Assembly (NCBI GenBank): GCA_017165825.1
Contig: CM029379.1
Coordinates: 19,146,970 to 19,210,969, forward strand
Direction of reading: 5' to 3'
Length of the DNA stretch: 64,000 nucleotides
Origin: Hepsetus odoe
Taxonomy: Eukaryota > Chordata > Actinopteri > Characiformes > Hepsetidae
The notes under the pieces: generated by a model
What the model was told of the DNA's origin: nothing
Databases searched by the model: none
Seen by the model: only the letters and a program-made list of their open reading frames with translations
Part shown: positions 12,184 through 24,546 of the stretch, one piece after another
Position numbering within the stretch: the stretch's first letter is position 1
Layout: each line of letters opens with the position of its first letter
Position numbers and translations under genes: made by a program

Positions 12184-13396
12184 TTAAAGTTAAGGTAGGG
12201 AAACGGGTATGAGAAAAGGTGTGTACATCTTCAATTCCAAAAATTATTAATTTAGGCAGAGATTCTACATTTCTTATTTCCCTATGGTCGACACACTCTT
12301 GTGTGACTTCATATGCCAAAATCATGATTCATGATAATATATAATATAACCTCTTATGCCTTCTTGATATCCCTGCTCTTTAATTGGTCTCACTCAAAAA
12401 GCAGTTCAGACCAAAACACTCTGTGAAACATGAGTGTTTATTGGTGAGAACAAACTTCTGTTGGCCCAGTCGAAGGACATATATGGAAATTTGGTTTGTT
12501 TTGCAGCACAAAAACAACAACAAAAAAAGTATTTTTGAAGCTCAATTTCTAAATGTGGAGTAGGCATTAATTAACGTTTACATTCCATATCGGACCCTTT
12601 TATTTAAAAAACCTAGAACATTTTCCACTTCAGCTCTTAAACTATGTTTTTTCCAAAACATTACTGCTTAAGTTCTTTGCAATGCCCAGGATTAGCCCTC
12701 ATAAATATACTAAACACATCATGCTTTAAATCGAAATGTCTCTGGACCAGCCACTGATAGCAATTATATCAAGAGCTTCCCACAGTTTGCTACATCGAGC
12801 TCCAACTTAAAAGGCTGCAGCCATGGGAGTATCGTGAATTAAAATGTCACAAGTGGGTCAAGCAGCACATAAAGCCCCTGTGGAGCATGTTAGAAGATAT
12901 TTTGGGCTGTCTGTAGAACCCTGTGAGAGCTGACAAGCAATCAGCCCCGGGCCACTGTGCGTCTGCAGCACTAATCGGAGCAGGTAGCATGGGGACACTT
13001 ACCCAGGCCATGAGCTTGGCTGCATTCAATTGCCAAAGACACGCCGGGCCACCAGCCAGGACCTGATAAAAGAGGTATGAAACACAAAACCCAAGCTTTA
13101 AAAATGTGACAAAGATTTGCACAGGAAAAGATCTGACAAACAATTTGCAAAGGAAAATAGGAATAAATGTAACAATACATACAAATTTTTCATTGGCTTA
13201 ATATCTTAATTAACAGCTATGTAGGCTTACATGTGTCACTCCTCTAAATGCATGATTATCATATATAAAACAGAACAATTTTTTATTTTATTATATACAA
13301 AAATGGCAAGGTGACCCTGAAATGGCTAGGCAGGTCCAGGACTCAGGTCTAGGGATATTTGTGTTCAGTTACAGAGGACCTGCAGAAAGTCCAACA
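12184..13396. other. Non-coding; GC-richer block near 12760-13070
   Basis: No gene supported. The segment 12760-13070 is less AT-rich than its surroundings and repeat-free. Its reading frames are not convincingly coding and have no good splice context that I can defend. It may be a regulatory block. Confidence 0.35.
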
Positions 13397-13585
13397 TTGG
13401 ACCATGGAATATCTGATAACCATACAAAAAAGGATAATGCTTGAGGTGGTTCTTGTGTGCCAGCGGCAAAACATACCATAACCAATATGACCCCAGTCTG
13501 TTTAGATGTGCAGCTTATCTCAAAATAATAAAATACCACAGGAATTATTTCTCTAGTTACGGTTATAACTGTATTTTCATATGTG
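13397..13585. repeat. Unclassified dispersed repeat, copy 2
   Basis: Same order of short matches as 11909-12110, for example AAATACCACAGGAATTATTT, TTGTGTGCCAGCGGCAAAA and CCAGTCTGTTTAG, in the same orientation about 1.5 kb away. Confidence 0.55.
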
Positions 13586-14126
13586 AATGGACAGTGTATA
13601 TATATCAATGTGTGGGGGGATGTGTTTGAGTGTTCATTCAAAGCGCACCAACGGATTGGACTTCTGATCGGTACAAAATTAATTAGCAGTGCCGATTGTG
13701 ACTGAGGTGTCTCTGTTAACCCTGTTATTATCTAAGCATTCTCATGTCAAAACTGTAGGCTAAAAAGTGCATGCAAATCAGTCGTATTCACTTTTTTGTA
13801 TTTGGTCATGGCAGTGGCTATTTTGGTGTGACAATAGGGTAAACACATTTCAGGGGTCTATATTACTCATAAGGCAATTCAAACATAAGAGTAGGCAAAC
13901 TAAATATGCTTACAAGTATACCATCACCACATGCTGTATGTCAATGTTTAGAGACAACTGCCAAATATTAGTAGAGCAGAAGACCAGAACTGTGGTTTTC
14001 CGATACATTCAATAGATAGATCCAGATTTTATTTCTTATTTCTTATTTTCAGTGGTCTTTTTGTAAAATAAAGACTGAAAGTGAAATAATTTAAAAGAAA
14101 GACTATTTAAATATTCTGTAAAATAA

Positions 14127-14588
14127 AGAGTGGCCTGGTCTGATGAACCATGTTCATTTTCTCAGCTCTGACTCTTGGCCTTCATGTGTTTCTTCTGTGA
14201 CACATACCTGCTTAAATGTTTGTACAGACCCAATACACCTCTTCATGGCAACAATATTCCCCAATGGCAGTGTCCTCTTTAAGCACCACGGTGTGCCTTA
14301 CTACGCTACAGAAATCATTCAGGAATGGTTTGAAGAACACAAGAAAGGCTTTAAGGTAATGACTTCCAAATTTCCAGGATCTCAATAAATCCTCACTCCA
14401 CCTCACAACTAACAGGGTTGTCTTGGTGACTGATATACTATATAGATATACTATAAAGATATGCAAGATTCCTTTGGATGGGCCTGTGGATGATGATGTT
14501 TCAAAGCTGTTTTGGTGATAGTTTTTAGCTGATGGTTATCTACCCATTATTAGGCAGGTGGTTTTAATATTATAGCTATATCGGTGTC
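14127..14588 (+). mobile_element. Tc1-like transposon remnant (family 1), middle and 3' end
   Basis: It starts TGGCCTGGTCTGATGAACCA, a known stretch of a fish Tc1 transposase. Most of the catalytic core is missing. It resumes with LMATIFPNGSVLFKHHGVPY and QEWFEEHKKGFKVM, and closes with a 3' inverted-repeat-like end (TTAGGCAGGTGG, then ATATCGGTG). The D-containing QQDNAPCHK-type motif is degraded to KHHGVPYYA and a stop follows soon after, so it is a dead copy. Confidence 0.8.
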
Positions 14589-15200
14589 AAAAAATGACCA
14601 TGGTCCAGTGAACACATCCCATGCAGGCAGGGCATGTTAACAGGGGTCATATGCCCAATTCATAAACATGTAAAGCCTGCTTAAGCCAGTTTAAGCCCAT
14701 TTCAAATGAAAAACTCTGTAATAAAAAAATTGCCTATGTAAATGCAGTTTTGAGATCAGTAACAACATCCATTTTTCACTAAAGTTCAATGATCTTTCAG
14801 TTCAATGGCTCAGACTGTCAGTTAAGCCCCTTTGAAGATTCCAGTTATGAACAGCAATATGATAAGATGAAGAAAAAATAAATTTTCTTGAGTGACACTC
14901 TTTTTCATCAACAGCTTTCTCACTTTCAGCAAAATGTACTAAAGTGGCTTTTGTGATATGTAAACATAGCAGGTGATGTGCACACTCAAATAAACGCACT
15001 TCAGCATGGAGAATGGAGATTAAGAGGTGTGAAGGCTTTCCAAAGTTAGACAGAGGCTGCCAAAGATGAAGAAGACAATGTAATGCTGCAAATCTCTGGT
15101 TAATAGAAGAGAAATGTAGCTGCATGAAGCTTTTGAATGGCTACCAATGTTTGTTCCTGTTCCTCAACATACAGTCTATTTGATTAATAAAATGAATGAT

Positions 15201-15259
<59 letters not shown>

Positions 15260-16073
15260 AGAGCAGACCTGGAAGGTCTGTTTGCATCACACTTTGTGCT
15301 AGACAGAGAAAAAGAGTGATTAATGACAAGGGCAGGAGCACACAGAGAATTGCAGAGTGAAGGCTTTTGATTTTTCTTTGATTTTCTGTTTGCTTTCATA
15401 GAAGCAGGTTATGTGAAATGACCCGCTACAAAGACTCACAGAGAGCGGTTGAGACAACAAAGCTGTTTTTTTTTCGTGGCGGACCAAGACAAAGTGGACA
15501 GAGAGGCCAGTATAAAGGTATCTCTTTTTATGGCAAGCTGTGCCACAAAATGAAAAGGTGGGAAATTTTCGGTTCATGGTTAGAGCTCGAGCCTAGATTT
15601 AGGCTTTAAAGAGTCCATTTGGACCTGAAGTGCTTTTATAAATAACTCAAATGTTCCTTAAGATGTTCGGATCATCCATAATAAGTGACAGACAATTACA
15701 AAGAACTTTCACTGTCAAAGAAAAATGTATAATCAGTTCTGCAATTGACAGAAAACAACAACAACAATAATAATAAAATAGTTAAAGGACAAATAGAGGA
15801 TTTAAATTGTGCTACTATTAGACCCAGACTTAAGCAATTGCAGGAATTAAAGAAAACAAGAGTATAGAAAGATAAGGGTCTAAAAGGTACTAAAAATGTA
15901 AACATTTAAAATATTAGCTGGCATCAGGGAGAAATAACTTGGTTATGAAACCATAAATATATTGCAAAACAAAAGTGTGTTACTCCATTACACTGATTAT
16001 CTTGTTTCAGCAGTGAGGTATATATTAGGCAAACAGCCAGTTTTTGAAGTGTACACGTTGAAAGCAGGAATAA
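14589..16073. other. Non-coding, with one GA microsatellite
   Basis: AT-rich DNA with a (GA)n tract at 15202-15256. A reading frame at about 15418-15609 has no recognisable motif. Confidence 0.45.
15202..15256. repeat. (GA)n microsatellite
   Basis: About 27 uninterrupted GA units, a pure purine strand. Confidence 0.97.
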
Positions 16074-16206
16074 TGGGCAAGGGTAAGAGATATGAACAAC
16101 TTTTACAAAAGTCTAAACTGCAATGACCCGAAGGTTCAGAGCATCTCCTAACAGCAGGTCTTGTAGGGTGTTTCCTGTACGCAGAGGTTAGTAGTTCATC
16201 TAATGT
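16074..16206 (+). mobile_element. Tc1-like transposase N-terminal remnant (family 1)
   Basis: ATGGGCAAGGGTAAGAGATA and then TCAGAGCATCTCC and GCAGGTCTTGTAGGGTGTTT match the helix-turn-helix start (MGKRKDLSDF..., GQSISKTAGLVGCSRYAV type) of the same Tc1 family. It carries in-frame stops. Confidence 0.65.
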
Positions 16207-16802
16207 TTAGTAACGATGATGTAACTTTGAATTGCACTGAATAAAGCAAAAAAAAATTGTCAATGCATTCCTGGGTTCAATATAATGTTGCCTTAAAATG
16301 AACAAATGATTCACTGCATGGTCAAGGGATCCAAGTGCAAGAAGAAAGAGAAATATTTCAATCACATCTGTTATTTTGTTGTTCTGAATTCCACAATGCA
16401 ATGTTGCACAATTCAACAGAACCACATAAATTGATCTGGATAAGATGTTTGATTTAACACTATCCCTCTGTGCTGCAAAGTGATGGCATGACACGTCTGA
16501 TTCCATTTGACTTGACCTCAACCTGAGGTCATTTTGAGATGCACTCAAAACTTTCTGCATCTTTTTTTTTTTACTGATACACTCAGTTATAGTGCAACAT
16601 AATGTTTAATGCATCAGCTGATATTAGAGGAGTAATTCATTGAATACATGGAATTTAAGAAATTAAATTCCCCCTACCTTAAATGTTGACCCGATATAAG
16701 GAGTGCCTTAATTCAGACATGCAGTTAGTGTCGGTCTAAGATCAGTGCTGATTGGTGGGCAAGAAGCTCCCAATACTTTAGTGTAATAAATACAAAATTA
16801 AC

Positions 16803-16949
16803 CCATTTTCGGCATTTAGCAGTTTTTTGTATCCAGAGCTCCTTCTGATTCCTAATTACAGGGACAGTCCTACAAACTCTTGCTCCATAGGCGAGAATCC
16901 TCTTGGTCTGTAGCCAAGTATTCTGCCACTAGACCACCACAATATACTA
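16803..16949 (-). mobile_element. Old type C tRNA-SINE
   Basis: A diverged copy: GGCATTTAGCAG and CTAATTACAGGGACAGTCCT at left, and the head GCCACTAGACCACCAC at right. Its head end is duplicated as the target site of the younger SINE next to it. Confidence 0.75.
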
Positions 16950-17214
16950 TCCATTCATCCATTATCTGCCGCTTGTCCCAAACGGGGTCGCGGGGGAGTG
17001 CTGGTGTCCAATCCAGCGCACACAGGGCGAGGACGGGGGACGCACCCTGAACAGGTCACCAGCCCATCGCAGGGAGGAGCGGGACGGGGACGGCACCTTG
17101 CTCAAGGGTACCTCAGGGCAACCTATGGGGAAGGGGTTCGAACCCCCGATCCACCGATCATAGGGCCAACGCCCTAACCACTAGGCCACCGCTGCCCCTC
17201 ACCACAATATACTA
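16935..17214 (-). mobile_element. Complete chimeric type B SINE (16950-17199) with 15-bp TSD
   Basis: A perfect 15-bp target-site duplication, CACCACAATATACTA, lies at 16935-16949 and 17200-17214. Between them, on the minus strand, are a tRNA head (GGGGCAGCGGTGGCCTAGTG, B box GGGTTCGAACCCC), a short CCTTGAGCAAGGTGCCGTCC body, and a LINE-like 3' tail from GCGATGGGCTGG to ATGGATGAATGGATAG. The perfect TSD indicates a fairly recent insertion. Confidence 0.92.
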
Positions 17215-17252
17215 CACTACACAAAATACCACACTATTGTTTATTATATATA

Positions 17253-17255
<3 letters not shown>

Positions 17256-17322
<67 letters not shown>
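17256..17322. repeat. (TA)n microsatellite
   Basis: About 67 bp of uninterrupted TA repeat, self-complementary and able to form cruciforms. Confidence 0.97.
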
Positions 17323-17326
<4 letters not shown>

Positions 17327-19788
17327 TATATATAATTCATTATATTATCACCCTGGTATTATCACTCATCAGAACTACTCCCTACTTTTATCTCTGTACA
17401 AGGCCTTGCTCTTTATAAAAGCCAGTAGTTTGACTCTGGCCAGTTTCCCTCCACACTCTTATTTCCTCTCTCATCTCAGAGTTTTGTGCTGGAATCTCAT
17501 GAGATGGCTGTCTAAAGACTCCTCAGAGATAAAATCTTTTAAGTATGATCCAACACACTTATAGAGAGAGGATCTTTGAGGTAAGGCTCAACATCCAGTT
17601 ATATCTTGTCAGAAATCTCAGTCTCACACTTGCAAAGGTTCCTCAATGTTTCCATCACCTATTTGTCTCCCATTATTTTTGTTCCATGTTGTTCTCTCCT
17701 TCCTTTGCTCATCTTACCCTGCCATGTTCTTCTCCTATGAAACAGAAAATTAAAGGTCTCAATATCTTTTATGATATATGATACAATTTTATAAATGCGA
17801 CTCATTCACTCACTCTATGAATGTTTAATGTCAGAACACTTTGTTGTGAAAGACAATATTACATAGTGTGTTAAAAACCCCTTAAGCAAGTCTATTTAAA
17901 AATAAACCTTTTGTTTATTAAGGCATGCCCATACACTAATCCTATCTTTACACATTAAACAAAACTACTTGTATTTGCATTACATTTGAATTAAAGAGGC
18001 AATTTTCCCAAAAATATAACTATGATTAAGTAAATTTCTGAAGAATGGCGTAAGAGGTACTTCAGAAAAACATGACTTCTTGTTGGTCACCCTACAGATT
18101 TAATGCATGCACTCATTGGACTGTCACATTGGAGCAGTCCACACAAGGTCTGACAAACTGACTTGTGGACAGGCCAGTTGATCAAACAAGTTTCTTCCTT
18201 ATCACTGTACTCTACACCTGCCCGTGCTGTTGCACTGTGCAACCACATTCATAAATAATCCTTTGGCTTCTGTGTCTACCTCTCAAGAGCCAGTACAGCT
18301 CCTGAATGAAAGAAACTGAATCTGATCACGAAGTCCACGGAGAGACCCTTTCGGTATAAATATAGCATCAAGACATTTGATCTGTCATACCTTGCGGTTT
18401 TTTTTCTTTACAATATGGTCCAGAAAGAGCTAGCATCCTCCAACCACCAACACTTGCAGTGGAAACCCAGGTTTGTATTTGAAACATTTTAAAATAAGAA
18501 TTAGCACGATCTTGCACTCACCATAACAAGGCAACACCCATTTCAAATGTCTGCAGTGCAGCTATCAAAATAAGTTTACGGTGTACTAAGAATCTTAAAC
18601 CAACACAAAATATAATCAACTGAGTGTGATACTTCAACAGCTATTGTTGTAATGTTGCATATGGTGAACAAGTGTGAAGTTCAAGTTGCACTGGGCATGA
18701 ACTATTGCGTGTGGTTGATGTTAGCTTTATGCTTTTAACTGGAGTCATTCAACCTGCTTTGGACTTTCTAGTGGTAGGCAAAACAAAAAGCTTTCTTTGG
18801 CTGTTCTTCACCTCTTCCAGATCTCTCAATTTCATGCTACATAGCAAATTAATGCCCATTAGCGAATATCTGGTTGCGATAAATAATTATTGAGTAATTA
18901 CCTAAGAAATGGGGGTTGCACCCCTCTTCACAGTAGACCACCATAGTAGCCAGCAGAGTCCACTCAAGTGGGTTGTTGGACAAATATTTGAGCATAATCA
19001 TGCGCTCAGGGATCTCTTGTTTCCTGTGTAACTCAGTAATGGCAAGTAAAACAATATGGTGACTACAGGATACACATTAGAAAACAAAAAGTCCACAAAA
19101 GTCTATTTTAATGTGCAAATTTACTATGTGGCTGTCTGAGAGAAAATCTAAAACCTAAATATCTGTACAAAGGGAAGATCATTGTGCTTCAGCATAAAAA
19201 TCCCCTATGTCATTGTCATTATAAAATTTCTAATTCTAACTTTATTTTAATTGTAATTGCAAAGTAAAATCTGGACCATTTGATTAGGTCAGACATGGCA
19301 CAAACTTAAAGATGACATATCCTGCAACTTTTAATGCTCAAATATTTTACTTAATAGCTTTTACACAATATATTCCTGAGCTATAGCATTTTTGTTTGGT
19401 GGCTTTGTTGTCATTCCAGCAAAGTGTGGCTTCTAGATTAGTTTACATGTTACTCTGTATCTGCTTTATTTTACTTTGTAATGCGTCTTCCCAGCACTGG
19501 AAGAAACTTTATTTTATTGCCTCTGTTAGACAAGGTTTAAGCCACTTCAATCTGTGATCTGTGCATGAAATTGCCAACATGCGTCATTAATGTTCATACC
19601 CAAAGATGTTTGTAAATTGCCTAAATTACAAATAGCAAGGATCACACTCCACAGGCTGCCCAAGTATGCCCGATGAGATTTTGAATACATTACACAACAG
19701 GTGGTTAAAGTCATGGAAGTGGAATTTTACTGTTGTGGATAAAGCTGTTGATAATTTAGGCACTGACATGTACAATGGCTTACATAAG
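17323..19788. other. Non-coding AT-rich DNA
   Basis: No gene or recognised repeat. ORFs are short and lack motifs. Confidence 0.5.
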
Positions 19789-20060
<272 letters not shown>

Positions 20061-20064
<4 letters not shown>

Positions 20065-21460
20065 CCACATAGAGACAGTTTGCACATTAACACAATCATA
20101 AGTGGAAAATCGAACCAAAAAAACTAACGTAACGCGTGCTGGTTACCCAGGCTGGTACAAATACATTTTGCAAACATAAACGGCCAATCACGATATTCAT
20201 GGGTGGGTACTTGGAAATGAGCACAAAACAGGGGTCATGAAGCAAACACGTTCATTTGATTTCTTCAGCAAATTGCTTAGATTGAAAGACCTAAATAGAG
20301 CAGTTAGGTGTAATAGAGATAATACAACGCATAGTAACTGATTTCAGATGGGAAGATGATTTCTGTGTGGCCTTCTTCTGTATCTGAAGTTATTGCATGA
20401 CATGACATGAGACACATAATGCAGACAAACAGTGAACACCACAGCATATGCTCAGAGCTGAATCTAAGGTTTCTAAAATGATTTTTAATTAAAGCACTGG
20501 ATTTGCCAAAACTCCCAAAATTTGCCCAAATGTAGCGGATCTAACAAGACATGGTTGATATTTGAGAGTTTTAGCTGGTTGCTGTTTTTAACTTTTCTTT
20601 TTGAATTTTTGTCCATTTTTAAGGATGATAGTATGTTATGCAGTATCAGTTACTAAATAAAAAATCTCTTTGAGAATACACAACGTGGTTAAGGCAAGAG
20701 TACAAAGATTCTTGCCTTAACCAAGAGTACAAAGACAGCATTAACTGTTACAGCAGAAGAGCTGCTAAATACTACTAAATGCTGTAATCTACATTAAGCT
20801 TGTAGCTCCAGCGCAAAAGAAGACACCATACAGAGCCTTGCTAATAAGTTACATCTGGGGTAAAATCAAACTATTTTTTCTTTTGACCACACTATTTTCT
20901 ATCCTCTGATTTTGAATAATTTTCCTATTGGGAAATCACTAGAAAGTGGAAAACAAATTGTTTGCTCATGTGATTCTTATTTTTTTATGCCCAGCCAAGC
21001 TAGCAGTTTTGATGAAGTCCTTTGAGAGCTTATCCAACAAGTGAGTTATTATTTAATGCAGGACGGAGCTGGCACCAAACACACTTTTACTTACATCATA
21101 TGTCCTGTGTTTAAAAAAACAAGGGTTGAAATAGAGTTTAATAAGACCTCAGGGAGAGCATTTATTTTAAGGGTTAACTGTAGGATTATTATCCAGTTAT
21201 TCTTAAAGCTTTTTGTTCAGAAACCACTATATATTGTTGCATAATTAAATCAAAAATTTAAATACAAACAATGTAAGTTTGGCCACCAATTATGTTCCAT
21301 CACCTTTAAACAATTTTAAATTGCTGTACTGTCTCATTTGAATAAATTCCTAAATATTTGGACATTATGTGCCTATACAAGGGCAAGGGTTTGAGTAAAA
21401 TTATGTATGTATATATAATATACATACATAATTTATTTTATATATATATAGCATAATGCA
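20061..21460. other. Non-coding; contains a fold-back at 20687-20735
   Basis: No gene supported. The only structure seen is the small inverted-plus-direct repeat listed separately. Confidence 0.5.
20687..20735. repeat. 13-bp inverted repeat overlapping a 14-bp direct repeat
   Basis: GGTTAAGGCAAGA (20687-20699) is followed after 10 bp by its perfect reverse complement (20710-20722). CAAGAGTACAAAGA occurs at 20695-20708 and again at 20722-20735. The combination suggests template switching. Confidence 0.85.
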
Positions 21461-21805
21461 TACAGCATTTTTTCACACCTTTTTTTAAAAACTTGCACAG
21501 TGAAGTGTTAATCATTTATTTTCATCAATCATCAAAATGCAGTGAATGAACAAAAGAGAAATCTAATCAATATTTGGTGTGACCACCCTTTGCCTTCAAA
21601 ACAGCATGAATTATTCTAGGTACACTTACACACAGTTTTTGAAGGAACTCGACTGGTAGGTTGTTCCAAACATGACTGTGTTTCAACCTCCGTGTGACAC
21701 TGATGATCATCAGCACGTGTTTGGTAAAACTGGTTGATCACACACCGACTATAATCCTACAAAATCCCTGACTTTGAGCAAGTGTACCTAGAAGAGCTTG
21801 AAGGC
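21461..21805. mobile_element. Tc1-like non-autonomous element (family 2), rearranged
   Basis: The body shares long stretches with 29303-29854 (GTTAATCATTTATTTTCATC, AATATTTGGTGTGACCACCC, CTAGGTACACTT). The far side holds an inverted match (CAAGTGTACCTAGAAGAGCT). The left end has ACAGCATTTTTTCACACCT, which belongs to the opposite terminus of the 29.3-kb copy, so the end is rearranged. Confidence 0.7.
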
Positions 21806-23598
21806 ATATATAAAGGTGTACATTATAAAATAGCAAAACTTCTTCCAATGCATGTCTTACTTCAGTAAGTAAAATGTAAAGTACTAGTAATAGTTAAGTA
21901 AAATGGTCGTGTGCTTTTAAATACATTTATATATTAGAATACCAAACCACCCCCACCCTCAAACCAACCCCCAAATTTATTTTAGTGCGTTAAACACTGT
22001 ACTCTTGTAATCTTTCGGATAAAGAAATGACTGACATCTTGTTTGACCTGCAGTCCATTAGTGGGCAAAGTTCTTGGCATTATTGCATTAGTGACACGAT
22101 AGACAATCAATTGGAAAAAGCTGGGTGTGCTAAATGATTTTGCTGACCTTGAAGCTACAAAAAATAGCACAGAGATGGATTTCCTGCTCAAGGTTCTCCC
22201 CACTGCTATAATTCTTGAGGCGCTCTCCATTTCCTGTAAAATGCAATACTTTCTGCCCATTTTGCCCGTAGAATTCAGGTGGGTGTCTATGATTGTAAAT
22301 CCAACCTTTTTTAGTTACCATATCCACCCTCCTGCACCAACAGGCTCAGTATGATGTGTTTTTCATAAAGATAATTTAAGGTATGGAAAAACTGAGTGGA
22401 CCTTTTTGAATATCTATTCAGGAGAATTTGCACTGGTAGTCGGTAGCAACATTGATACCTTCAGGAAATGTAATCTACATAAATTTGCTGATGGAAATGA
22501 AAAACATGAGCCATTTTTCCCCTGAAAAGCATTTAAAACCAAGGTACAATGCATTTTAAATCTGTTTAAAGAGTCCTGAGATTCGTTTCACATTCGCCTG
22601 AATAATATCTTGGCAAAATATATTCAAATGTTTTTAATTGTTTAGTTTCTTGCATTTATTACATATACATTTCCATACAAGGGGCATACACTGAATTTTT
22701 AAGTCTTGTTTTGCGGTTGCAAATTTATATGCATGTGTTTTATGCATACTGGTTCTTTTTGCTTTTGCTATCTTTTGAAAGGTGCACTACTGAGTTCAGA
22801 TTTCTTTCAGAGTTAAGGTCATATCTTAAGTCTGTTATCAGTTTGTACATTTACGTTGTACAAAACATATGTCATGCCATTCCTTACTTTCAAATACATT
22901 AAAGTTCAAGTGGGGGTGACAGGGTGATTTATCTTACAATTGTATTCTATAGGGGAATTTAGTTTTAGGTCCCTAATCCTTTGTCATTTCCATCACCCTT
23001 GTGTGATTAGTACGGTCATCCAACAATTGATGTCTGAAAAGGTTTCCTGTAATTGTTGTGCCTATGCAGTTCTTCTTTGCCTTTGTTGCTTGTATAGTAT
23101 TGCAATTGATAGCCAGTTGGGTTCTCCTTTCTGTGTTCTGATCATTGCTTTCCTGTTTGTTTTCTCTGTTTCTTGTTACTTAGTGAGTTCTGCTGATGCT
23201 CTAATTATTTAAATTAATTAAATAATTAGAGTAATTCATTAATTTATTTTAAAATATGCATGACCTAAACAGTACTTTATGGCACTCTATAATATACTGG
23301 GAATAACAATGCAATCATCATGTTTTGTTTCACATATTATTATGCTAAAAATTAAACTGAGGCTCCAAAATAAGAAGCAAGCCTTCTTAGCACTGGCACC
23401 ATGATCAGGAGGTTACAAGCTCAGCTGTTACATTGCATTAGAGGTTCTTTGAAAAGATGTGTATTTAGTACTACTGAGTGAGCAGAATAGGAGACTGGTA
23501 AAAAGGTTTTCATTGGTAATATACTTTTCTTTAAATATCCCACACTGCTGGGACAAAAGTACAGGAATAAAAAAAACCTTCTAATACAATGATCAGCC
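21806..23598. other. Non-coding AT-rich DNA
   Basis: No gene supported. A 14-bp-armed palindrome at 23199-23231 is listed separately. Confidence 0.5.
23199..23231. repeat. AT-rich hairpin, 14-bp perfect arms
   Basis: CTCTAATTATTTAA (23199-23212), a 5-nt loop, then TTAAATAATTAGAG (23218-23231). Confidence 0.9.
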
Positions 23599-24263
23599 AT
23601 CACAGTTACTAGTCGCTAGTTGTGTAATACTGTGTAGCCCTCTTGTGCCCCTAAAACATGGCATGGACTTCATAAGATTGTGTTGTGGAATCTAGCACCT
23701 AGAAATTAGCAGCAGATCCTTTAAGTTTAAAAGTGGCCCTCCATGGATCAGACTAGTTTGTCCAGCACATTGCATACATTGGTCGATTGGACCAAACTGG
23801 GAATTATCTGAGAAATCCAATCATTGCAGTGTGTCTGGGCCCAGTATCCTGCTGAAATAGGCCACTGCCATCAGGGAATACCATAGCCATGAAGGAGTGC
23901 ACTTAATCTACTATAAGAGAGCATTGCCCAGAGCACCACTCTCCCTCCATCGGCTTTCATTCGTCTAATAGGAAATACTTATGTCAACTCTTCTATGATA
24001 CACTGTGTGCTCTGACATATTTTTGTCAAAAACTGCGACTTTTTCAACTTTTTCATAAGTTGTCCTTGCTTTAGCAGGTATTTTTTGTGCATTTCATTGA
24101 AACAGTTTCATGCACAAGCATGTGGGAGTTGTAGTTAAAGCCCCACGGTATAGTGAAAACAGCCACCCATTCTGACTTCCAACATTTCAAGTTCAAGTGA
24201 ATCAATTGTTTACTTGTTTTCTTCACCTGTCAGTGGTTTCAATGTTGTGGCTGATTAGTGTAG
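23599..24263 (-). mobile_element. Tc1-like transposon remnant (family 1)
   Basis: Reverse-orientation copy of the family at 14127. Recognisable stretches are TTAGCAGCAGATCCTTTAAG, TCCATGGATCAGACTAGTTT, TGTCCAGCACATTGCATAC and GCCACTGCCATCAGGGAATA. A terminal segment (CACCTGTCAGTGGTTTCAAT, then GCTGATTAGTGTA at about 24251-24263) corresponds to the family inverted repeat. It is heavily mutated with internal losses. Confidence 0.8.
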
Positions 24264-24477
24264 TCTACAATTGTGAGTATCTCAAGGGCTTTTGCGGCAC
24301 TATGTCCAGAGATGTGATCCACGCACAGCGTGAGAACAGACTGCCCAGGCATCTGGACCCTGAAATGAGAGGGGACACACAGAACCGTCCCAGAGGGCCC
24401 GCACTGAGTAAACTTGTGTTCTGGGCTGCAATCAAGAGGGATTTACATTCTGTGTCAAGCACAGGACAAGAGGATGA

Positions 24478-24479
24478 GT

Positions 24480-24519
<40 letters not shown>

Positions 24520-24546
24520 ATGTGCGTTTGTGTGTGTGTGTGTGTA
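24478..24546. repeat. (GT)n microsatellite
   Basis: GT repeat with GCGCATGTGC interruptions. The ORF that runs through it is an artefact. Confidence 0.95.
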
